NCBI RefSeq assembly: GCF_000003815.2
Contig: NC_049994.1
Span: 5,142,392 to 5,206,391, forward strand
DNA: 64,000 nucleotides
Source of the DNA: Branchiostoma floridae
Taxonomy: Eukaryota; Chordata; Leptocardii; Amphioxiformes; Branchiostomatidae
Direction: 5' to 3'
The first letter of the stretch is position 1. The number at the start of each line of letters is the position of its first letter. The notes beneath the pieces are model-generated. The model saw only the letters and a program-made list of their open reading frames with translations. It had not been told where the DNA came from and searched no databases. Both the position numbers and the translations under genes were made by a program. Below are positions 24,253 through 36,200 of this stretch, in pieces.

Positions 24253-27200
24253 TTAAGCCCTCATCATACTGCGAGCCTTCTCCAGAATGTCCTTTCGTAT
24301 CTTTGGGTAGTTTGGGTGGACGGCCAGCACCTTGTGACAGATGTCCACTGCGTCCACGTAACGCTTCGCTTTCATGTAGTTGAAGCCAAGCTTGTAGCCT
24401 ACACAAATGGAAAGAAACACAAATACACGTAAAATGACTGCTATTCTGAATCAGTGGAATTCACGAAATACATCTACATAACATGCACAATGTATGATTA
24501 TGTGACCTCCATGACAGCCAGATGTTTCTGCTTATATACATTGTACTGCTCTATGGAAAAAAATCATTCAGTGGTGCATGTACATAGACATGTAGATTGT
24601 AAGTTCAGACCCTTGTAGTGCCTAATGGTACATAGGGCAGTGAGTTTACTTGCTGTTTCAGTAGCAGGGTATATTTTTACAAGGTTGCTAGCCTTTATAC
24701 AAAAATGTACCAATGTTTGAGGCACCTCTTTGAATATGGGACCCACATTTTACATTCAATCAGAAAGACGAGTGTAGCCCCAACCAAGATGCCCTCCAAC
24801 TACAATGTAATTGGAACCAGAATTGGAACTGTGCGGCTGCTACTCGTACCAGTTGAGCTACAGGGAAAACAGCATAATCCCTTCAGCATATAGTAGTACT
24901 GACATCAAGACTGTCCAATGAACAAATAAGGATGGAACTATATATATTTCACCAATATATGATTACACCAAAGGCAGTCACATGTTTTATGTTTTTGTCC
25001 TTGGTGCTGAAATGTTTTCAAATGATGCTACACGGCATGTTTTCGTCACTGTCAGTAAAATTTACACATTGGTATCAGTTGTGCAGGTCTCTAAATCTCC
25101 CAATAAACACAATGAAGAAAAAAAGGAAGGACCAGCTGACCTATGGTTGGGTTGGACTGGTTGCTGTACTTCCAGGCCAGTTCGTAGTTGTTGGAGGCGT
25201 CCCTGTATGCCTGCTCCTTCTCCATGATGAACCCCATGTACTCATAGGCTTTACAGCAGGACTGAGTGAAGATACAAGTTAACAATGATGAACAAAAGTT
25301 CATGTTAGATACATTTCTACTGCTGACTAGAAGTTGGACTCTGTAATGTCCATACCCCCTATAGTGTCTGTAACCCTGGTAGTGTCCATACTCCCTGTAG
25401 TGTCCGTTCTCCTTGTGGTGTACGTACCCCCCGTAGTGTCTGTACCCCCAGTAGTGTCCATACCCCCAGTACCATCCGTACCCCCAGTATTGTCTGTACC
25501 CCAAGTAATGTTAGTACCCCCTGTAGTGTCCATTCCCCCATTAGTGTCCGTACCCCTAGTAGTGTCTGTACCCTATTTAGTGCCTGCACTCCCAATAGTG
25601 TTCGTACCCCCTGTAGTGAATGTACATGTACAATGTACATACAATGTAAACCCTATAGTGTCCATACCCCCTAAAGTGACACATGTAGAACACAACACAA
25701 CGGACTTGTACCCAATAAAAATTCTGCTGCAGTTTTACCTTGTTGTGTTGCAGACATTTCTTCAGCAGTTCGCTGGCCATGTCGTACTTCCCAGACTGGA
25801 TGTACACGTCGGCCAGCAGCAGCCAGCTCTTCTCAAAATCCTCAGCATCCTGGACAGAATGGAACAAACAGTGGAACAATGTTACGGGTAAAAAATCATA
25901 CAGTTTCTGTAACTGAAAAGTCTACAACTGAACATCTCCCTGCAGTTCAAAAGAATGATACTAGAGGGACCAACTTATGTCACATCTTCCCAACCACAAG
26001 ACCTACATTGTATATACAAACCAAAAATCTTGACCATACCGGTAGCTTGTCCAGAACACGAGGACTGGTATCAAAACTGGAAGTTCTGCTGCAGTACCAT
26101 AAAAAGCCACTAGCCAAACTCTGAATCAGTTACAGTTTCTTCCTTTTTGCCAACCCAGTACCACCATACCAAATACCATCAAGATCCATCCACAACTTCT
26201 TGAGTTATGCTGTACTCAGACACACTCACCTCAAAACACATCAAATATTCAATAGTTTTTGTGAATGTTTTTGTAGTCATCATTGAGAATTTCTTCTATG
26301 CATTCTTCTGCCTATGCAAGTCAACCTTGGGGACCAACTTTGGACCAGGGCCAATCCAACTTTCCCATCTTGCAAATCGCCAGTTCCACCATCTTTAGAC
26401 TCACATCCTGTCACTCTACAATACTGAAATAATTGCAGACACACACCAAGACTAACAAACACACAGACCAAAAACAACACCAGTCCTCTATTTTCCCAAA
26501 GGTAAAAATAACCAGTTACAAATTGTTTCATTTACAAGGAGCCATCAGCAAGTTGTGTTAACTTTTTGTTCTCTCACCTCAAATGTCCAGTTCATCTTGG
26601 CGATCCGTTTGAGCTGGTTCCTGGCCCGTGGAGTCTGTTTCAGGATCATGTAGGCTGTGGCCATGCCCAGTAGAGAGCCTACATGGTCCCTCTGGAAAAG
26701 GGAACATTTCAGACTTTCAAATCTTCATAAGATTTCAACAAAGCTGAGAGAGGTCTGAGCAAGAACTTCTGTAACTGACCCTGTTCTTTCTCAGCATCAC
26801 AGTTGCTAGAAGGCATTCCAATGAATGGAAAAAGGAGAGTTGAAAAACTCGAAGTTTGTTTTTGCAGCCATACATTGCAATAATTTATCACTGTACACCA
26901 GTGCCTCCTGGCAGAATTGGATGGCAACATAGTTGTTCTTAGCATTGAATGCAGCATTAAACTTACAAGGATTTTGTACACTTTGCAATACATCTCCACC
27001 TATGAAAATACTAAATTACCATCATAATTACATGAATATTTAAATATCAATAATTAACTTTTAACGACTAATGAATCTTTTATTTGTCATAAGTTATTCT
27101 ATACTCTGTACATGATCATATCAAACATCTTAAAAATTGACTTTACAAAAACATGTAGCTGGCTTGACTGTGACAGAATTTGGGTTTCTCCCTACCTCAA

Positions 27201-30200
27201 CAGTAACAATCTCCATGAATGCAGATAGAGCCTTCTCCACATTAGACTTGGACTTTGTGGCCATCAGGACGTAGTTCTCCAAGATTCGCTGCTGGTAAGA
27301 GTTGGGATCTGCCTTCAGGTCCTGTAGGAGACATTCAAGACATTCTTGATATGTAGCCTAATTAGCCTTCTTCACAATATGCACACCATGTCTGAAGAAC
27401 TTTATTCCTGATATGCAACCTGTATCAAAGGCAACCTAGTAAGCAATACTAGTCAAGGTTGTAGACCTTAAGCTATCTAAGTCAATTTTGGGGGTACTTT
27501 TCTATGTTATAAAATGAATCAACTCTTTTCCATTCCATTCAAGGAGCAAAAATTTGATGCCACAGTGTCGCAAGGATGCCGTGAAGTCAGGGCGCTTCAC
27601 TGTCGCATTTTGGATCAGCCATATTTGGATTCTCCAAACACTCCATGACTTCTCCCGACCTCCCATGACCTGATCTGACAAGTAGTCACATGGTTTACTG
27701 TGACCTTTATTTCTGTGTGCAACCAAAACTTACCAAACATTGTCGACGGAAAACGGTTGCCAAAGCCTGGCTCTCTCTTGGAGACCCATTCTCCGTTAAC
27801 TAACATTTATTACACCATGCTATGTGATTTCCTATGTGTACATATTGTACATGATGTATATATATATATACGATGCACATTTGTAAATTTGTAACCATTT
27901 TGCTATGTTAATGATAGTGCTTTTATATTGACAATGTTTACTACAATGATTTTATATGTAACATGTATTGTTCTTTCCCAGGGCTAGCCCTTGGCAATAG
28001 CCTATGGCTAGTTGGGCAGCCCTGGCTGTCTGTAAACAGCCGAACGAATAAATAAATAAATAAAAAAAACGGTTACTGGCTGGATCAAGGCCTAATTTTT
28101 GTGGGGTACCTACCTACCTACCTAGTCCCTTGACCTCCAGGTCGTTGGGGGGACAAGGTAGCCATGAAGATGGAAAGTGGGGTACAAAATAGAATATTTA
28201 GGGAATCCTAGTGCGGCTTGTTTCTGTACCGTCTTTAACCACTTTAGGAATGAAATAATGATGTAGATGTGGGAATATAGTTCATATATTGCCTTATTCA
28301 GATTATTTCCACTGACTTTTAGTGCTATGATATTGCTTACTATAGGTTGCCTTTAAATGTGACGTGGAAAAAGTGCAGTACCTTGATCAGCTTCTCTGCT
28401 GTCTTCACAGCAAGTTGTTCATTTTCTGCAGAGCTGCGCAGAAAACAAAACAGTATATTACATCATGTTACAATTCTTTTAACCTCTCCTTCAATCAATG
28501 TCTGCAAGATATCTAAGAAATAAAGCAACAGATCTATCAAAAGGTATTTGCTTGTATTGCATACCCAGTAAACCGCCATTTACACTGGCTTGTACCGAAG
28601 AGTACAAGCTGCATATCTGAAGAGATCCACTAAAACAGAAATGGACCACTGCTCTTTGACAAGTGTGGGCAGGTGTTTTTTTTCTAATCTGCTCGAGATG
28701 TGGCTCTTCTTAAACACAGCATGCCCTGTTAACATCCTACATTTTTGTATCGGAGGCATGAGCTATGTTCTCATTTACACCTGAGTGTTTCTGTGGGTGG
28801 AGTAGTTGGTCATGGATATTAGCTATGTTTCCAGTGGGTTTTTCATGTGTATCCTTCAGTCATACATTGGAATCACTATAGAAAAGTGTACCAGTATGTG
28901 TCTACTGTATGACAGAGCACTTTGTGCGAGGGATTCCCAAGCGTACAAAATCAGGACCTGAACAACATTGGGCTCGAACTCAGCATCTCCAAGTTCTGAG
29001 TCAACTACCCTACCCACAAGGCCACTGTGCAACAGTAACACTAACAGTGGTCACAAGAGTGTTTGATAGAGTCAACTTAATCTCTAACCAGATCCACAGT
29101 GCGTAATGTATAGTATCAAACTCCGACTCCCTTAGTCGGCTACACTCCTTGGCCAGCTTTGATACTATCTAATGGCACCGTAGGATCTGCTTGGAGATTA
29201 GAGTTGACTAGTCATACCTTGCATCGTCAGTCACACTCTCGAAGGTCTCTCCCCCAATGGTCTCGTTGTCAGGGTTCAGACAGATCTCAATCATGTTCAC
29301 CACGGCCTTCTGACTCCACTGACGGTCCTTCCGCCCGATGTTGAACAGTTTGAGGGCGTTGTTGGGGTTTCCTGTGTACCTGGATGTAGAATCAAATTTT
29401 ACATCAATATGGTGCAGAAATATGAAGATATGTACAAGAATAAAATATGTACAAGAAGAACATTGTGATATTGTGCCCTCGTGAAGAAGGAAGGGGGTCA
29501 GCAGTTGTAAATCTAGTCTATACTATGTAAAAAGAAAAGTCAAAACGTTTTGCAGTGAAACCTGTTCAGAGCATGCTAGTTTCCATATTGTTTCTGGTCT
29601 TAAGGCCAATGCATTTGACATTCTAAAGCTGCAGTAATGTCATGAATTACTAGAGGGCTCTTTGGTATCACCAAGTTGTTATACTGAAGGATTGCCAGGA
29701 TTGCCTGAAAAACAGGTCTAGGTTTGACCTGAGCCGTATTACTCCTGGTTAAATGAATAAAGTGAAAGTGAAGGCACACTCTCTGGAATTCTGTCAGATC
29801 ATTACAGTAAAAGTTACTTACAATTTAGCTTCAAGTGAAAGTGATTAAAAAACATATTTAACATAATGAAAAGTACTCATTATCAATACATAAAATAATG
29901 TTGTAATATTGCAATCCTACAAATCATGTCTTACTTTCAATTTTCTCTACCATAAATCACACTATAATGCAAATCTGCTCGTCTTTGGTAACGCTAATAT
30001 CTAAACATTACAGTGACAAAATGGGTTAACACTGACCACTCCTGCAGCCCCTTGCAGTAGTTGAATCCGGGGTCCATGGGTGCGCGGGACGAGGCGCTCT
30101 CCGCCTGGGACAGGAACTTGGGGACGTCATCTAGCCGACCCGCCCTACGGAGCAGGTCGATCAGTCTGGACAGCGCTTCGTAATGTTCTAAATAGGGAAA

Positions 30201-33200
30201 AAACAAAGTTAACGTTTCATTTATCAAAATATATTTCTACTAAGTTAACCCAACAAAAAACTGTAGATCTCATACCTCAAACTGTGAAACAGCTTAAGTT
30301 GTTAGGATATAGGAGTATTCTTTTACACAATCAGTTAGTCTTATCTAATGACGTTTCGATGTCTGTCAGACATCTTCCTCAGAGCTTCTAACTGGAGTTT
30401 TCTGCTTCTCACCACTACATGTAGCCGATGTAGGTGGCGCTTTTGCGGTGAGAAAACAATCCCAAACGTGGCTGACTTTGTAGCCCCCTTTGTCCAGGTT
30501 CATCGCTGGGGTAGACTAGTTAGAACCTCTGAGGAAGATGTCTGACAGACATCAAAACGTCAGCAGGTGAGAATAACTGGTTGTGTAAAAGAAAACTCCT
30601 ATGTCCTATGACCTACAACCTGATGAAACTATTTTCGGAAGCTAAAGATGTTGTGAATTTCTTCAAAATCTGCCTTACCTGGAGACCTCTCCAACAGTTG
30701 TTGGTAGTGGAAGGTGGCCTGGTCATACTCATTCTTACGGAACATCAGATCAGCCATCATCTAAAACATATCAGAACCACATTAATTGACGAATCATGGG
30801 ACATAAATTATCATTATTACATAACTTAAATGCATCATGTATGTACACCAAACAAGCCAGTCGAATCATTTTTGGATCAAATCAAAATAAATCAAATCAA
30901 ATCAAATAATGGATTTTCACTTAGAAAGATCCCAAAGCTATGGACACAGATGCAACTGTCCTATTGCTGTTGTAAGACGTGATAAAATACTACAATATAA
31001 TTATAATGGTCATGACGTGTTAACATCAGGGGATAAGTTTACCATAGTGGCAGCATCATTCTCCTTGTCTGTCTTCAGCAGGATGGCACACTGGTGCTGA
31101 CAGGCATCCAGGTCATCCTGGGCAAGGTACAGGCGAGCCAACTCCAGCATAGCCTGGAACACAGGACAGTGGGGATAACTTAGCAAAGTTTTACTCTAAC
31201 ATTGTCTGTTTTCAGCAGGATGGCACACTGGTGCTGACAGGCATCCAGGTCATCCTGGGCAAGGTACAGGCGAGCCAACTCCAACATAGCCTGGAACACA
31301 GGACAATTACATGACTGTGTAGAACAACTTAGCAAGGTTTTACTCCAACATAGCCTGGAACAGAGGAAAGTTGGGACATTAAGGTTAGGTTGGAACAAAG
31401 GACAGTAGTGACAACTTAACAACATTTTACTCTAACATAGCCTGGAACATAGGACAGTTGGGACAACTTCGCAAGGTTTTACTTTAAGATAGCCTGGAAC
31501 AAAGGACAGTTGGGACAACATAGCAAAGTTTTACTCCAACATAGCCTGGAACAAAGGACAGTAGGGACAACATACATGTAGCTTGAAACTGTGAGCAGCA
31601 AAATGCACCCGTCCTGCATTCAGAATTGCCCTGAAGAAGGTGACAGATGGTCACGAAAACGTTGGTGCGAAGAAACCAATGTAAAAATAGTATCTTTATT
31701 CAGTGACGTACCAACCTGGTGAACCTATTCGTGGATGATAAGATTAAGTTTTTTTGCAGCCTTACCTTGCCATCGTTATCACTGTACACCAGCGCCTCCT
31801 TGTAGAATTTGATGGCCTTGTCATAGTCCCTCTGCTCCTTAGCATGCTGGGCCATCTGGCTACAGATGCTGTATGGAGGAAAGGAACAAAGGCCTTTATT
31901 GTTAACACCTCAGGCCTGTATAGAGCAGGTAGAACCTTACAGTCCCTTCTTCTTTTCTTATCATCAATTGAGGTGAAGCCTGATGTTTTTTTTCAAGTAT
32001 TACTGCAGTTTTGCTATGACTTGCGTTTTCATATAGAATACCCCGCTAACCCAAGAAAAATATCATTGAATAAAAACATGAGAATAAAAAAATGATATCC
32101 TGACCTGGTAGCCAACTGTTTCTGAGCGGGTACACCATCCGGCTGCTCCACATGGACTCTCTTCAGCACCCTACATGTCACAGAGAATATTTACATTACA
32201 TACATGTACCTGCATGTTTATCAGGGTAGAGAACAACAAAGTAATACTAGAAAGGCCGACATTTGCTTAAGAGCAAATACAGCATATTTCAGCCATACCC
32301 CTTCCTACGCAACATTGGACTGTTCCAAATCACCCCTGCGCAAAAATGGAACATCCTCTTAACAGTACATTATCCCCCCAAGTGGACTGGTATTGTGAAT
32401 TGATTCCAGGTAAAAACAGAGCTTGCTTCTATTTTTCAGAAAATGACAATAATCACACCTTCCATTCAGAAAATTTTCATCATGACTGAAAATTGTTGAA
32501 TGACTTCATGTAATGTCATTAACAATTTTCAGTACGATAACTAGGTGTAAGTTTAAAAAAGTATAAGCTCCTTGTAATGTGGGTACATTTATTATTGCAG
32601 TGAACTTTTTTTATTCAAGTAGGGCATACGATTTAATAATTATCAAGCAGGTGCAGGTACTGTAGGAGCGTTTGTTTTCTTCAAGCTGTAAAACTGTTAA
32701 ACTGTTTTACTTTGTATGCAATCAGCCATCGAGCCTATTCTTATTTTAGTTTAACAACTCAGTCCTGCCAGACCCGGAAGATGCGATTGAACCTTGTTCG
32801 AGGATTTATTTTCGTCTGTCTGGTCAGTCTGTTCATACCCTGGCGCTGAGAGTGTTTTATTGGGCTGAAACTCTGGCAGTTTAAAGTTACTTACAATTTA
32901 AATGTTCAAAGTTTATGTCAAACAACAACAGCACTAGGAACACATACATTTGCTCTGGAGAAAATACAGCAGTTTTCGCAAGTTCCAGTCCAGTGATAGA
33001 AATGTGGCCACTATAGACAGGTGGTCACTATAGAGAAAAATGCTGATCTATTGACTAGGAGCCATACGTTACACATGATTTCAGTGTACACTGATCATTA
33101 ATCATATAAACATTGCACAGGTAAGCCAATTGTTTAGATGTACAATTAAGTTCAAATAATTCTGAATGGAAATATTGATGAGAAAATAATCATTCTCGCC

Positions 33201-36200
33201 ACTGTCTAACTTATAATTACGTATCAAAACTAAACGCAGATTTTCTAACTAACGCACCTTTCGCCGACTTCATCAAAGGACCGCCGGCTATCAATCAAAC
33301 ACGGCTGTTGATTAGACTTAGAGTTTCAAACAGTCATGTGCTGTGTGCCAGTTGACAGCGAACTTCATGCTACGTGATGTTTTACATTGCTTGGACCTTC
33401 TTTCCTACAGCGGTGCTTCTACAAAATATTTAGACTGTAACACTGAGTCCCACATGTTTTATAAAATAGAATTTGACGCAGAACAGCGTTTTTTGCTGGG
33501 TATTTTTCTTGAAACATGTCCGTGGGAATATCAGCGAGGCGGCGACGTAGGGATATCAGACCGTCAACAAAAGTCGCACGGCGGCTAACGGCGCAGCGAA
33601 GATACTAGCGCTATAAATAAGCGCTTCAACTAAGGATGGCAACCCGTACAATATTTTTGTATACTGTTGAGCTAAGTAAAGTTTGTTGTTTATGAGGTTT
33701 TAGTTGTCTTTGAAGCTTTGACCCGAAATATTTTAAAGTCAAACTGCTGAAGAGAAGTAAGTGACTGCTACGATTATCGTAGATATGGCCCTAAAAAAAC
33801 TGATAAAAGAAGCCTTCTCAATAGTCTAAAATGCAAGAGCTTCCGGGGGGGCTTTGCCCACCTGGGTCTCCCCTACAGTGGCCCTGCCCCTGGACCCCGC
33901 CAGGGACATTCGGCGGCCCCCGGACCCCTGTCCGACGCTTTGAAAAAATCCTGGCGAGAAGTCTGTACGGCCTGAGTCTTCAAGTTAACGTATTGTGTGG
34001 CCCCGCTTATGAATATTAATAAGCCTTCGTTTTCCTCTTCGCTGATTGGCTGAACCATTAATTGAATTAACTCTTCCTGCCGGCTAGACGCAGGTGCAGA
34101 TGTCGGCTCTGTGGGGTGAACGTCCGAAAGGTCATGGCATGGAGAACGAAAGAAAACCAATTTCCCCTTTAAAAAGTGCTGTAATTAAGCCTTTTACAGT
34201 ACTTTATGCCAAAAATTTTACTTGGATCATTTTACCAACTATCTTATGCCTATCTATACCAAATGTTACTCATACCAGGGTACAGGGGTGCAAAATATAT
34301 CGTTATAAGACCGTCAACAACAGTCGCACGGAGCTAACAGCGCAGTGAAAATACCATCGCTAGCGTTTCAACTTCGGATAACAAGTTATAAGTACTGTTG
34401 AACTCAGTAACGTTAAAGTTTGTTTTTAGTTGCCTTTGACGGTTTGACCTGAAATAGTGTTACGCTAAACTCCTGAAGAGAAGTTAAGTGACTGCTGAGA
34501 TTATCATCGATATCACCTAAGAACTAAATAAATACAATATAAAGCCTTCTGAATAGTCTAAAATGCGAGAGCCTTAGGCGGGCTTCGCTCCCCCTGGCGG
34601 GAACACTGCTATATACGGGATCATGAGGCCCCGCTTATGAATATTAATTAGCCTTTGGCCTCCTCTTCGCTGATTGGCTAGGTCTTTGATTCAATTAACT
34701 CTCCGGCTGACGCGCACAGGTGTGGCTCTGTGCGGGGTCACGGAAGGTCACGTCAGGAGGCCAAAAGAAAACAAATTTCCCCTCAGAAAAGTGCCAAAAT
34801 TAATCATTCTAAAGTTGTTTATGTCAAAAATTTTACTTGAATCTTGTTACCAAGTATCTAATGCCTATCTATACCAAATGTCAGGTCATTTAATTGTAAT
34901 ACCAGGGTACAGGAGCCAAAAGTGTCCTTTTTTGGTCAAAAATTGGCCAAAAATCGCAAAAATAAGCATTTTGTTGCACTGTACACCAAAAGTGTTATTG
35001 AATTTATATGAAGAGATTATCAAGGCACATCTGTGTCAAATTTCAGCTCATTCGGTTGCAATACCAAGGTACAGGAGCCAAAAGTGTCCTTTTTTGGTCA
35101 AAAATTGGTCAAAAAATCGCAAAAATAAGCATTTTGTTGTACTGTACACCAAAAGTGTTATTGAATTTATATGGGGGCATTATCAAGGCACATCTCTGTC
35201 AAATTTCAGCTCATTTGGCTGTAATACCAGGGTACAGGGGCCAAAGGTGTCCTTTTTTGGTCAAAAATTGGTCAAAAAATCGCAAAAATAAGCATTTTGT
35301 TGTACTGTACACCAAAAGTGTTATCACATTTATATGGGAGCATTATCAAGGCACATCTCTGTCAAATTTCAGCTCATTTGGTTGTAATACCAGTGTACAG
35401 GGGCCAAAATACACAGTTTTGGTCTAAAATTGACCAAAAAATCTCAATAAAATCATTTTAGAGGCAGATATGAAAAAACTGAGAAAAAAGCACCAAGGTA
35501 TTGGCCCTTTCTACCCCTGTGCCAAATTTAAGGTCATTCAGTCCAGGAACGGCGGAGATGAATCACTTTGAAGATTTGACAGGAGAAAGAAAGAAGAAAG
35601 AAACACTAGAAAGGCCGACATTTGCTTAAGAGCAAATACAGCATATTTCAGCCATACCCCTTCCCACACAACATTGGACTGTTCCAAATCACCCCTGCGC
35701 AAAAATGGAACATCCTCTTAACAGTACATTATCCCCCCAAGTGGACTGGTATTGTGAATTGATTCCAGGTAAAAACAGAGCTTGCTTCTATTTTTCAGAA
35801 AATGACAATAATCACAACTTCCATTCAGAAAATTTTCATCATGACTGAAAATTGTTGAATGACTTCATGTAATGTCATTAACAATTTTCAGTACGATAAC
35901 TAGGTGTAAGTTTAAAAAAGTATAAGCTCCTTGTAATGTGGGTACATTTATTATTGCAGTGACCTTTTTTTATTCAAGTAGGGCATACGATTTAATAATT
36001 ATCAAGCAGGTGCAGGTACTGTAGGAGCGTTTGTTTTCTTCAAGCTGTAAAACTGTTAAACTGTTTTACTTTGTATGCAATCAGCCATCGAGCCTATTCT
36101 TATTTTAGTTTAACAACTCAGTCCTGCCAGACCCGGAAGATGCGATTGAACCTTGTTCGAGGATTTATTTTCGTCTGTCTGGTCAGTCTGTTCATACCCT

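Noticed and set aside
25334-25891. 185-codon valine/proline-rich open frame
   Set aside because: It is the 18-bp minisatellite plus the antisense of IFT139 exon 34.
26709-26999. Minus-strand frame of 96 codons as an extra IFT139 exon ([12 protein letters not shown])
   Set aside because: Exon 32 joins exon 33 directly in phase and matches the family; the extra piece has no counterpart and overlaps the decayed exon 26 copy.
33873-34160. Minus-strand frame [11 protein letters not shown].. and its copy at 37160-37588
   Set aside because: Copies differ by frame-breaking indels and compositional runs; no domain seen. Treated as part of the duplicated repeat.
34674-35427. Open frames of 205 and 139 codons, and their copies at 38103-38829
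   Set aside because: They follow the 162-bp tandem array (multiple of three). The same text is repeated in the duplication and has no recognisable domain.
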